DNA of 33,233 nt, from assembly GCA_945862465.1 (NCBI GenBank), contig CAMAYO010000021.1:1-33233 (forward strand). The letters run 5' to 3'. Positions 23,796 through 31,940 of the stretch are shown piece by piece (within the stretch, counting starts at the first letter, position 1; every line of letters starts with the position of its first letter). Position numbers and translations under genes: made by a program. Origin of the DNA: Pseudorhodobacter antarcticus (lineage in GTDB: Bacteria; Pseudomonadota; Alphaproteobacteria; Rhodobacterales; Rhodobacteraceae). Under the pieces are notes generated by a model. That model had not been told where the DNA came from. It made no database searches and saw only the letters and a list, made by a program, of their open reading frames with translations.

Positions 23796-24887
23796 TCAGT
23801 TCGTTGAAATTTCAGACAGTTTCACGGTACGCCCTTCGGTCATTGACCGATAACCGGCTTCGATCAAAGCCACGGTTTGAACATTGTCAGCCACCGACAG
23901 CGCCGGAGGCGTGCCGGTTTTGACGGCATATTGCAGTTGTTCCATCACGCCCACAAAGGCATGGGGGAACCACATGGTTTCCCAGGTTGGCGTCACCCAT
24001 TTGCCCTTGGTGGTCTTTTGCGAGGCGTAGGTCAGCGTGCTCGCGGCCCCCGTGGGCCAGCCAATCGTGCCCTTTGCAACGCCCAGCGTGCCCTCTACCC
24101 GAAAGGTGATGTGCTGGTCGTTCTCATAACCCTCGGCCCTTGGACCCGACCAAACATCCTCAAGACTGACCGCCAGAACGCCCGACGCAAAGCGCAGGGT
24201 GGACACCGTGATCCCGTCGGTATGCTCAAAGGTCGTGCGTGGGTCTGTGCGGGTCTGGGTGGTGATTTCCACCGGTTGGCCAAACAAAAAGCGCAACACA
24301 TCCAAATGGTGCACCGACATATTGGCCAGTGTCAGGCGGTCATAGCCCGCAAGGAAGCCTTGCCAATGCGGGATAGCGTGCATGTCAATCTGGGCAAAGA
24401 CGATCTCACCAAGATCGCCACCATCAAGAATTTCCTTCAAGACCCTCATCGACTGGTCATAACGCATATTCTGATTAACGCTAAGAACCTTGCCTGCTTT
24501 CGCGGCGGCATCCCGCAGCGCAATTGCATCGGCCAGTGTTAACGCCAAAGGCTTCTGCGCAAGGATTGCCTTGATATGGGGCTGTTTGAGCGCCGCAAGG
24601 ATCAAAGCGGGCTGCTGATCAGGCGGATAAGCTATGTCCAGCACTTCAATCGAAGGGTCGACAATCAGTGCTTCGGGCGTGTTGTGTACCTTGGGAATAC
24701 CCCATCGCGTCGCCACCGCCTCTGCTTTGGCCTTGGTGCGACTGGCGATGGCTGCCACTGTGAAACCTGCCTCTTTGTAGGCTGCCAGATGGCATTCGGC
24801 CATGATCATGCCGGCCCCGATGCAGCCTATCTTCAAATCCCTGACCCGCACCTGCGGATCGGGATGAAATCCCAAAGCGTTGGTCAT
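23796..24887 (-). CDS. Gfo/Idh/MocA family NAD(P)-dependent oxidoreductase
   Basis: A 363-residue dehydrogenase. The Rossmann motif is GCIGAGMIMAECH (21-33). The usual EKP motif is QKP, with catalytic Lys112 kept (AILAQKPLAL). The second-domain segment NMSVHHLDVLRFLFG carries the His pair that helps acid-base catalysis. It overlaps the upstream ABC ATPase gene by 4 bases (ATGA), which ties transport to metabolism in one transcript. The family oxidises sugars, inositols and their derivatives; substrate unknown. Confidence 0.87.
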   Translation of the reverse strand: MTNALGFHPDPQVRVRDLKIGCIGAGMIMAECHLAAYKEAGFTVAAIASRTKAKAEAVATRWGIPKVHNTPEALIVDPSIEVLDIAYPPDQQPALILAALKQPHIKAILAQKPLALTLADAIALRDAAAKAGKVLSVNQNMRYDQSMRVLKEILDGGDLGEIVFAQIDMHAIPHWQGFLAGYDRLTLANMSVHHLDVLRFLFGQPVEITTQTRTDPRTTFEHTDGITVSTLRFASGVLAVSLEDVWSGPRAEGYENDQHITFRVEGTLGVAKGTIGWPTGAASTLTYASQKTTKGKWVTPTWETMWFPHAFVGVMEQLQYAVKTGTPPALSVADNVQTVALIEAGYRSMTEGRTVKLSEISTN

Positions 24888-25954
24888 TGTGCCACTCCTC
24901 TCATGCGGGGTAGCGTGGTGCCGCTGGCCCCAAAATAGATTACCTTGGCGGGGTCGCAGGACAAAGTGACCTGAACGCCCACTCGTAAATCGGGTTGTCC
25001 GCGCACCATTGCGTGAAGTGACACATCGCCTGCGGTCAAAGTCACGACGGTATAGCCGCCCAATGGCTCTACTTCGGCCACGGTCGCGGGCGAACCTTTG
25101 CCCGCAAAGGGCTGCACGCGCAGATCCTCTGGCCGGAGGCCCAACTCGGTGGCACCCGCCACTGTTTGTGATTGAATGCGTAACGCGCCCGAGGCCGCCT
25201 CGTACCCTTCCCCCACCCGCTGCACGGGCAGGATGTTCATGGTCGGAGAGCCTAGAAAACGGGCGACATAGGTCGTGGCGGGGTTGTCGTAAATCTCGAC
25301 CGGGGTACCGACTTGCCGGATCACTCCATGTTCCAAAATAGCCATCCGGTCGGCGACAGACATCGCCTCTTCTTGGTCATGGGTCACATATATCAAGGTG
25401 CGCCCAGCCTCACGCTGTATGCGCTTGAGCTCCACCCGCGTTTCCTCGCGCAAGCGTGCGTCTAAAGCCGAGATCGGATCATCCATCAGATACGCAGCCG
25501 GATCGCGAACCAAGGCTCTGGCAATTGCGACACGCTGGCGTTCCCCGCCCGACAACTGGCCAGGCATCTTGTGCAGGATATGGACGATATGCAGCTTTTC
25601 GGCGGCATCTTTAAGGCGGGCTTCGATAATGGCCGAAGCCTCGTTCCGCTCTATGAGGGGAAAGCGGATGTTGTCAGCGGCGCTCATATGCGGAAAGAGC
25701 GCAAGGTTTTGAAACACCATCGCGATGTTGCGCTGCGCCGGCGATACAGCGTTGACCACCTTGCCATCGATCAAAATCTCGCCCACGTCGGGTTTTTCAA
25801 GACCAAGGATCAGCCGCAAGATCGTGCTTTTTCCTGATAGGGGCGGGCCGAAGAAGCAGAAGAATTCATTGTCGGCGACTGTGAAGCTCGCGTTGTCCAC
25901 CGCCACCGTGTCGCCGTAGCGCTTGGTTACATTGTAAAAGGCTATTTCTGCCAT
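24884..25954 (-). CDS. Sugar ABC transporter ATPase 1 (MalK/UgpC type, catalytic Glu replaced by Asp)
   Basis: A 356-residue CUT1-type ATPase with the C-terminal TOBE-like regulatory region (after about 235). Walker A is GPPLSGKST (36-44), Q-loop Gln82, signature LSGGE (134-138), H-loop His192. Walker B reads YLMDDP: the catalytic Glu is Asp159. The partner ATPase has the opposite defect, so the two should form a heterodimer with one competent site. It starts 2 bases after the partner gene ends. Confidence 0.88.
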   Translation of the reverse strand: MAEIAFYNVTKRYGDTVAVDNASFTVADNEFFCFFGPPLSGKSTILRLILGLEKPDVGEILIDGKVVNAVSPAQRNIAMVFQNLALFPHMSAADNIRFPLIERNEASAIIEARLKDAAEKLHIVHILHKMPGQLSGGERQRVAIARALVRDPAAYLMDDPISALDARLREETRVELKRIQREAGRTLIYVTHDQEEAMSVADRMAILEHGVIRQVGTPVEIYDNPATTYVARFLGSPTMNILPVQRVGEGYEAASGALRIQSQTVAGATELGLRPEDLRVQPFAGKGSPATVAEVEPLGGYTVVTLTAGDVSLHAMVRGQPDLRVGVQVTLSCDPAKVIYFGASGTTLPRMRGVAQ

Positions 25955-25955
25955 A

Positions 25956-27047
25956 TCATGCCCCCTTCAATGCGATGCCAGAGGCGGCTTCGAACAGCCG
26001 CACCGCATGTGCCAAGGGGGCGAAGTGCAATATTTGGCCCGTCTGCAAACCCGCGTCATTCTCGAGCACAACTTTGGCAGAGGCCGAGCCTTGCCCAAGA
26101 TGCAGGATCGTCCGCGCTCCGATTCGCTCGACAAAGGTTATAGGCATCGCCATGCCCTGACCTTCTGGCACAAGCGCCACAAGCTCGGGTCGGAAGCCAT
26201 AAACAACATCCGCCTTAGCTTGCCGCAGCGCGGCCACTTGCGGTGCCGACAGGGGCGGTGTCTGCCCGAGGGGGCCAAGGTCCAGCGCCAATCCTGTGGC
26301 AGTCTCGACAGGTTGGCCCTGCAATAGGTTCATCCCCGGCGAGCCGATGAAACGGGCGACAAACAAATTGTCGGGGTCGTTGTAAATTTCCAGAGGCGTG
26401 CCCACTTGTTGCAGCACGCCGTGGTCCATCACGGCGATGCGGTCCGCCATGGTCATAGCTTCTAGCTGATCGTGGGTGACATAGACCATGGTCTGGCGGA
26501 ACTGGCGCTGCAGCGCTTTCAGTTCGGTGCGCATAACCGTCCGAAAAGCCGCATCGACGTTGGAAAGGGGTTCATCAAGCAGGAAGATCGACGGCTCCAT
26601 CACTGCAGACCGACCGATCGCCACCCGTTGAAGAATGTTCACAGACAGTCCCGCAGAAGGCCGGTCAAGCATAGTGGTCAGTTGCAACAGATCAGCCATG
26701 GCGCTGACGCGGCGGTTGACTTCGTCGACCGGGCGTCGGGTGGCACGTAGGCCATAGGCGAGGTTCTGGCCCACCGTCAAATGGGTAAAAATCGCGTAAT
26801 TCTGAAAGACAAACCCCACGCCCCGTCGCCCCATCGGCACACCGGCCATGTCGCGGCCATCGAACAAGATCCGACCTTCAGACGGCCGCTCCATCCCTGC
26901 AATCATGTTCATCGTGGTGGATTTGCCACAGCCAGACGGACCCAAAAGCGCAACAAATTCGCCGTCGGCAATCGTCAGATCCATAGTCTTCAAAGCCGTA
27001 AATGGGCCGAAGCGTTTGACAAGCTGTTGAAGGTGTATCGTGCTCAT
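25956..27047 (-). CDS. Sugar ABC transporter ATPase 2 (MalK/UgpC type, degenerate signature motif)
   Basis: A 363-residue CUT1-type ATPase. Walker A GPSGCGKST (36-44), Q-loop Gln82, Walker B with catalytic Glu159 (FLLDEP) and His192 are intact. The LSGGQ signature is LSVNI (134-138), losing both glycines that contact ATP across the dimer. The rest of the C-loop helix (QRVAIGRS) is conserved, so this is not a sequencing frameshift. Together with ATPase 1 it gives one canonical and one degenerate composite site. Start ATG 27047 overlaps the permease stop by 4 bases. Confidence 0.88.
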   Translation of the reverse strand: MSTIHLQQLVKRFGPFTALKTMDLTIADGEFVALLGPSGCGKSTTMNMIAGMERPSEGRILFDGRDMAGVPMGRRGVGFVFQNYAIFTHLTVGQNLAYGLRATRRPVDEVNRRVSAMADLLQLTTMLDRPSAGLSVNILQRVAIGRSAVMEPSIFLLDEPLSNVDAAFRTVMRTELKALQRQFRQTMVYVTHDQLEAMTMADRIAVMDHGVLQQVGTPLEIYNDPDNLFVARFIGSPGMNLLQGQPVETATGLALDLGPLGQTPPLSAPQVAALRQAKADVVYGFRPELVALVPEGQGMAMPITFVERIGARTILHLGQGSASAKVVLENDAGLQTGQILHFAPLAHAVRLFEAASGIALKGA

Positions 27048-27925
27048 GTGCGGGCCATCCGTTTAAGGGCCCACACACAGGCGATGGACAGAACGATGAG
27101 GATCGCCAGCGCAATCGCCGCGACATAGCCCCAAATTAGATCCTGTGTGGCGATCTTGTAGATATAGACGCTGATCGTTTCCGTGGCGACGCCTGGCCCG
27201 CCGCCGGTCATGATAAAAAGCGTGTCGAAGATTTTGAAGCATTCGATAACGCGGATCGCCAAAGCGATGCCGATGATGGTTTTCATTCGCGGCAGGACGA
27301 TGGTTACAAATCGTTGGACTGGGCCCGCGCCCAGTAGTGTGGCGGCCCTGATCTGATCCTCTGGCACACCGGCAAGACCAGCCAACAGAATCAGGAACAT
27401 AAGTGGCGTCCACTGCCAGATATCCGCCACCATCACCGCCAAAAGGGCCAAGTTGGGATCTGATAGCCAAGCAACTGTAATCGGGTGGCCGATCAGGTTG
27501 GACAAGATGTCATTGATCGGTCCGCCAGACTGGAACAGCATGAAGAACATGTAACCCGCAACCGCCGGAACGACCATCATGGGCATAATCAGGATGGAAT
27601 AGGCCGCGCGCTTGCCCGGGAAATCATCCATGAACAGGGTGGCAAGACCAAGGCCGAGCAGGAACTCAACCGGCACGCAAACACCGATAACCAAGGCAGT
27701 GCGGCCCAAAGCCGACCACAGGCGGTGGTCATAGATCAGGTCGATGTAGTTCGCGAATGTATTCCACATCGCCCAGGCTTGGGTCCAAGATGTGCCTGCC
27801 AACGGCGACCAATCGGTCAGCGATATGTAAAGCTGCATCAACAGGGGAAAGACCGAGATGAAAAGGACTAAGACCTGCGCGGGTAAGGTCAAGCGAAAGC
27901 CCAGTTTTGCGCCATCGTCCTTCAT
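27044..27925 (-). CDS. Sugar ABC transporter permease, MalF/UgpA type
   Basis: A 293-residue inner-membrane permease with about six hydrophobic segments. ATG 27925 overlaps the preceding permease stop by 4 bases; the longer open frame upstream is antiparallel overlap. The EAA-like coupling loop is [26 protein letters not shown] (from about 190), which docks on an ATPase. [20 protein letters not shown] near the C-terminus is characteristic of MalF/UgpA-type subunits. Confidence 0.88.
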   Translation of the reverse strand: MKDDGAKLGFRLTLPAQVLVLFISVFPLLMQLYISLTDWSPLAGTSWTQAWAMWNTFANYIDLIYDHRLWSALGRTALVIGVCVPVEFLLGLGLATLFMDDFPGKRAAYSILIMPMMVVPAVAGYMFFMLFQSGGPINDILSNLIGHPITVAWLSDPNLALLAVMVADIWQWTPLMFLILLAGLAGVPEDQIRAATLLGAGPVQRFVTIVLPRMKTIIGIALAIRVIECFKIFDTLFIMTGGGPGVATETISVYIYKIATQDLIWGYVAAIALAILIVLSIACVWALKRMART

Positions 27926-28782
27926 TGTTTCAGCGCTCCAAAGGTAAGCCCACGCACCAGATGCTTCTGAATTAGAACGCCCAGCACCACCGGCGGCACT
28001 GCGGCAATAAGGCCCAAGGCCGCCTTGGCCCCATAAAGCTGCCCTGTCATTGAGGACGACAGTGAGGCCATGTAAACGGGGATCGTTACCCATTCCCGCG
28101 TCGTCAGCAAAAGGGCAATCAAGTAATCTGACCAGTTTAAGATGAAGACGAACAGCGCAGCAGAGGCCAAGGGTGCGCGCATCATGGGCAGGGTGATGCG
28201 CCAGAAAACGCGTGCGCGGGAGCAACCCTCAACCAAGGCCGCTTCTTCGATCTCTTTCGGCATATCATCAAAGAAGGTCTTCATCAGCCAGAAGGCGAAG
28301 GGCAGTGTTACGATGCCGTAGACCAGAGCCAAGCCCCACCACGTGTCAGTGAAGTTTAAAAAGGCCCACATTATCATCACTGGCGTCATCACCGCCATCG
28401 GCGGGAAGAGCCTTAACTGCACCAATGCCAAGGGCAAGTTTGACCCCGACCCAAAGCGCGACAAGCCGTAAGCCGCCGAAGTGCCCGCTGTCATAGCAAT
28501 CACCGTACCTAGGCCCGCTGCAAGGAAAGAGGCGAGGATAGGCTTGACGGCTGTCCTATCCAAAGTGGCTATAAGCTCATTCGAGTTGGTTCCGAAGATG
28601 TAGCGAAAGTTATCCAGCGTTGGGGCTTTTGGGATCCACGTAAGAGCGGCGCCCGTCGCCTGCCATTCTGGGATGGGCTTGAATGCCATTGACGCCATCC
28701 AAAGGATTGGCACAAGAGCCACCGCGATAGCAGTCACTAGTATCAGATATCGTAGGACCTCAAAGGCCAGCGCACGGGTCAT
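27922..28782 (-). CDS. Sugar ABC transporter permease, MalG/UgpE type
   Basis: A 286-residue inner-membrane permease. ATG 28782 ([13 protein letters not shown]) is chosen over a GTG 45 bases upstream because it begins directly before the first membrane helix. The EAA loop is [23 protein letters not shown]. The segment [25 protein letters not shown] is typical of MalG/UgpE subunits. It pairs with the next permease to form the channel for the solute-binding protein encoded first in the operon. Confidence 0.88.
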   Translation of the reverse strand: MTRALAFEVLRYLILVTAIAVALVPILWMASMAFKPIPEWQATGAALTWIPKAPTLDNFRYIFGTNSNELIATLDRTAVKPILASFLAAGLGTVIAMTAGTSAAYGLSRFGSGSNLPLALVQLRLFPPMAVMTPVMIMWAFLNFTDTWWGLALVYGIVTLPFAFWLMKTFFDDMPKEIEEAALVEGCSRARVFWRITLPMMRAPLASAALFVFILNWSDYLIALLLTTREWVTIPVYMASLSSSMTGQLYGAKAALGLIAAVPPVVLGVLIQKHLVRGLTFGALKQ

Positions 28783-28874
28783 GGTAATTCCAAGTTTGGT
28801 AAGATTGGCCGACGCGGTTTTTCGCACCGGCCAAGGAAATGGCCCAAGCCTTGAATAGCTCGGCGTCGAGGTGG

Positions 28875-30485
28875 TTAGGTCGGATCAAGCACTGTGGGCC
28901 AGGCTGCCTTGTTGGCCTTGATGGCATCGATGATCTTGTCCTCACCCGTCCGACGGGTGATCTTGGCCCACTCGTCGGCAGTATCGGCCATGGCCTGCGC
29001 CGCAGTCTTGGCACCTGTAAGTGACGCCATCAGGTTCTCATCCAGCGCGTTGTGGAAGGCCGTGGCGCCCGGATAGTTGATGGTCGGAACGGTGCGGGCG
29101 ACGGTCTCGCGGACGTTGTCCATGTGGTAGGCGTGGTAAGTCTCTCGCACCAGCGGATCGGCAAAGTCGTTGAGCGAGAAGGGGTCGAAATAGCCACCCG
29201 GGTTCGCTGTCATCCAGCTGTAAATCCGAGCCGATCCCAGCCACTGAAGCAGTAGATAGGCCGCCTCTGGATACTGTGACTGCGCCGACACCATGCCGGT
29301 CAAGCTGAACCACAACACCGAACGGCTGACGATCTTGCCATCAATCTCGCGCCCTGGCGGAAGCATTGAGCCAATTTTTCCCGTCACCGTTGACCCAGTG
29401 TTGCCAGGGTTATCCAAGAACTTGGGAAGGTTAGAGAAAGCGCAAGTCATTGCAGCACCGCCGCTCGCGAAGTTGCCGTATTGCTCGGGCCAACCCCAGC
29501 TAATCGCGTCGGGCGAGTGATGAGCAAGACTGTCTATGTATTCTTGCGTCGCCGCGACCCCCTGTTCTGAGTTGATCAGTGGCACGCCGTCATCCCCAAA
29601 AAGAAATTGATTAGGCGATGCCATCGACGTGTAGCGTTGGTACCAATTGGTGTAGCCCCAACCCTGATTGCGCAGATCTGTAGAGCCGAAGAGGCCTTTA
29701 TCCGGGCGTTGGAAGAAGGCTGCAACGTCGGAATGCTGCTTCCAAGTTTTCGGCGGAGCCAGGTCGTAACCGTACTTGTCCTTGAAGGCCTGCTGCTCTG
29801 CCGCGTCGCCAAACAGATCTGTGCGGTAGACCCATGTCTGGAAGTCACCGTCTAGCGATACGCCGTAGGTGCTGCCCCGATACTGGTTCAACAGGGCCAC
29901 ACCTTGGGCCCCGTTCACGTAACCCATTGTAGGGTCATCCCATTGTGGTTTGTGCTCGGCCACAAAGTCATCCAACTTTGCAATCCCACCACTTTCCGCC
30001 AGATCGCCTAAGCGGTTCCACTCAGTCGAATAAATGTCATAGGCCCCACCTTTGGTGGAGATATCCTGCATCGTCTTGGTGAATTCCTGACCGTTGGGCA
30101 GGCCTACGATCTCAATCTGGATGCCCGTTTCTTTTTCCCAAAGGTCCTTAATCGAGGGTGCGCCTTCGGGGAAAGGTTTGGTCAACTGGCCTATGGAGCC
30201 GTCTGACAAACCCACCACAATCTTGGCTGGAGCCTTGCCGGCTCCCTTCAGGGCTTTGGCCGCCTCAATCGCGCGACCTTCAGGCGTATCGGGGCCATAT
30301 TGATAACGTTCCGCCCCAGCAAACCCCGTTGGCCCGCCGATCATGCCCGGCGCCAAAGCGTCTGAGGACCCGGCGCGTGCCGGGCGGATGAAACGCGGGG
30401 CAATTCCGATGGCCGCGCCGTAGACAGCCAACTTTCCGCCGGTCGTCAACAACTGGCGCCGTGAGATGTGGTTCTTTTGGTCCAT
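28875..30485 (-). CDS. Extracellular solute-binding protein of the sugar ABC transporter, Tat signal
   Basis: A 536-residue periplasmic binding protein, long for family 1 (usually 400-450). ATG 30485 follows GGGAGGGAAG. The N-terminus has a twin-arginine signal ([10 protein letters not shown], Arg9-Arg10) with a likely cleavage after ARA, so it is exported folded. Mature features include [10 protein letters not shown], the [21 protein letters not shown] segment and the [20 protein letters not shown] region. It captures the substrate for the two permeases and is first in the operon. Its length and the paired ATPases resemble GlpV/GlpST-type systems more than maltose systems, but the ligand is unknown. 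Confidence 0.87.
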   Translation of the reverse strand: MDQKNHISRRQLLTTGGKLAVYGAAIGIAPRFIRPARAGSSDALAPGMIGGPTGFAGAERYQYGPDTPEGRAIEAAKALKGAGKAPAKIVVGLSDGSIGQLTKPFPEGAPSIKDLWEKETGIQIEIVGLPNGQEFTKTMQDISTKGGAYDIYSTEWNRLGDLAESGGIAKLDDFVAEHKPQWDDPTMGYVNGAQGVALLNQYRGSTYGVSLDGDFQTWVYRTDLFGDAAEQQAFKDKYGYDLAPPKTWKQHSDVAAFFQRPDKGLFGSTDLRNQGWGYTNWYQRYTSMASPNQFLFGDDGVPLINSEQGVAATQEYIDSLAHHSPDAISWGWPEQYGNFASGGAAMTCAFSNLPKFLDNPGNTGSTVTGKIGSMLPPGREIDGKIVSRSVLWFSLTGMVSAQSQYPEAAYLLLQWLGSARIYSWMTANPGGYFDPFSLNDFADPLVRETYHAYHMDNVRETVARTVPTINYPGATAFHNALDENLMASLTGAKTAAQAMADTADEWAKITRRTGEDKIIDAIKANKAAWPTVLDPT

Positions 30486-30537
30486 TGCTTCCCTCCCAAG
30501 ATAGCAGAGCGCATCGTTGTCGCCCTCAGAATGAGGA

Positions 30538-30565
30538 GTTATGAAGAAATAAGACATCAAGTCAA
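30538..30565 (-). promoter_or_regulatory. Candidate sigma70-type promoter of the ABC/moc-like operon
   Basis: On the minus strand TTGACT (30565-30560) and CATAAC (30543-30538) are spaced 16 bases, about 52 bases before the binding-protein start. The match to TTGACA/TATAAT is moderate. It is the best promoter in the 309-base divergent region. Confidence 0.45.
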
Positions 30566-30577
30566 CATCAGAAAATA

Positions 30578-30636
30578 TCATTTTTGAATGAGTCTGTGCC
30601 AGATGCTGATGTGTTTAACTCAAATTTGTGGTTAAA
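30578..30636. promoter_or_regulatory. Two dyads, candidate LacI operators
   Basis: TCATT-TTTG-AATGA (30578-30591) and TTTAAC...GTTAAA (30614-30619 / 30631-30636, 11-base spacer containing CAAATTTG) lie between the promoter and the divergent LacI gene. LacI proteins usually bind such dyads next to or over promoters. Which one is used is unknown. The octamer CAGATGCT also occurs twice (30600, 30645). Confidence 0.4.
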
Positions 30637-30794
30637 ACAGACTTCAGATGCTAAAGTTTCATTCAAACTTCGTCATCTATCCTAAGGGTTGCATCAAAAT
30701 ACATCATTTACAGCCCGTCGATTCGATGGCAGAAAAGAAATGCCTGTGTGGGCGGCCAAATCGCCCTATCTCTTACACATTGAAGAAAGCAAAG

Positions 30795-31817
30795 ATGCCC
30801 CCGAACCGTGTGACCTTGCAGGATGTGGCCAAAGCGGCGGGCGTATCGCCCGCAACGGTGGACCGCGTTCTGAACGGGCGCGGCGGCGTACGTGGACGGA
30901 CGCGGGAAGTGGTATTAGAAACCGCCCAAAGTCTTGGTTACATTGCAGGGCCCAAAGACGCTGAGCCGCAGGAGCGGACCCTTTTAGTGTTTCTTTTGCC
31001 CGCTGGCACCAACACTTTTATTGATTCCTTGCACCATCATATCGAGACGAATGCATCCAGCCGCCCCCACCTTCTGGTGCGTATTGAAAGGGTCGAAGGG
31101 TTCAACCCGCAAACGCTGGCCTCCCGACTTTTGGATCTCAAGGGCAAGGCACAAGGCGTCGGTCTGATCGCGCAGGATCATCCCCTCGTGCGCGAAGCCA
31201 TCCGCACTTTGTCAGCCGCCGGAACGCCTGTGGTGACGCTTGCCTCAGACATTCAAAGCGTGCCGCGCGTGGCCTATGTGGGCATAGACAACCGTCAAGC
31301 CGGTCGACTGGCAGGCCAATTGATGGGACGCTTCTTGCCTGCAGGCCAACCCGCGAAGGCGGCACTTTTCGCGGGCTCTCTTTCCTATCGCGGTCACGAA
31401 GAGCGCGAGATGGGCTTTCGCCACATTTTGCGCGATGAATTCCCCCACATCCAGATCCTTGAACTGCGCGAGATCATGGATGACCGCATCCGGGCCCAGC
31501 AAGAAACACTGGCGCTGTTGGATCAGCACCCCGATCTGGGTGCCATTTATAACGTCGGGGGTGGCACCTCAGGGATTGGTACAGCGCTGAAGGGGCGTGC
31601 TGCCGCCCACCGCGTTGTTCTGATTGGCCACGAAGCCACCGAAAGCAACAAGCGTCTACTTTTGGACGGTACAGTCGATGCGGTGATCGACCAAAACCCG
31701 CGTGTCGAAGCGCGGGAAGCCCTCAATATCTTGATTGCGGCCATCCGCGGCAAGGCCTATAATTTTATACCGCCGCGCTTGCAACTGGTGCTGAAGGAAA
31801 ACTTGCCTGATGAGTAG
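30795..31817 (+). CDS. LacI family transcriptional regulator of the sugar operon
   Basis: A 340-residue repressor. I take ATG 30795 because VTLQDVAKAAGVSPATVDRVLNGRGGV, the LacI helix-turn-helix and hinge, starts at once; earlier ATGs in frame (e.g. 30726) add non-family residues, and the ribosome site is weak. The periplasmic-binding-protein-like ligand domain follows from about residue 55 to the end (AYVGIDNRQAGRLAGQLM, IGHEATESNKRLLLDG). It is divergent to the ABC/moc-like operon and most likely represses it until the imported sugar or a metabolite binds. Confidence 0.88.
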   Translation: MPPNRVTLQDVAKAAGVSPATVDRVLNGRGGVRGRTREVVLETAQSLGYIAGPKDAEPQERTLLVFLLPAGTNTFIDSLHHHIETNASSRPHLLVRIERVEGFNPQTLASRLLDLKGKAQGVGLIAQDHPLVREAIRTLSAAGTPVVTLASDIQSVPRVAYVGIDNRQAGRLAGQLMGRFLPAGQPAKAALFAGSLSYRGHEEREMGFRHILRDEFPHIQILELREIMDDRIRAQQETLALLDQHPDLGAIYNVGGGTSGIGTALKGRAAAHRVVLIGHEATESNKRLLLDGTVDAVIDQNPRVEAREALNILIAAIRGKAYNFIPPRLQLVLKENLPDE

Positions 31818-31940
31818 TGCCGGACTTTGAGCCAATTTAAGCTTCAGGCAAGCGACACCTGACTTTTGGAAACGGCCAAGCTCAGTTTGCGAAGGCTCGG
31901 CAACTTCTCGGCCTTCACGGACCCTTAGGAAAAGAAACGG

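Noticed and set aside
19403-31837. AGCCAATT occurring at both flanks of the catabolic operon (19403-19410 and 31830-31837), as possible direct repeats of an insertion
   Set aside because: An 8-base match is expected by chance over this length, and the flanking bases do not extend the identity.
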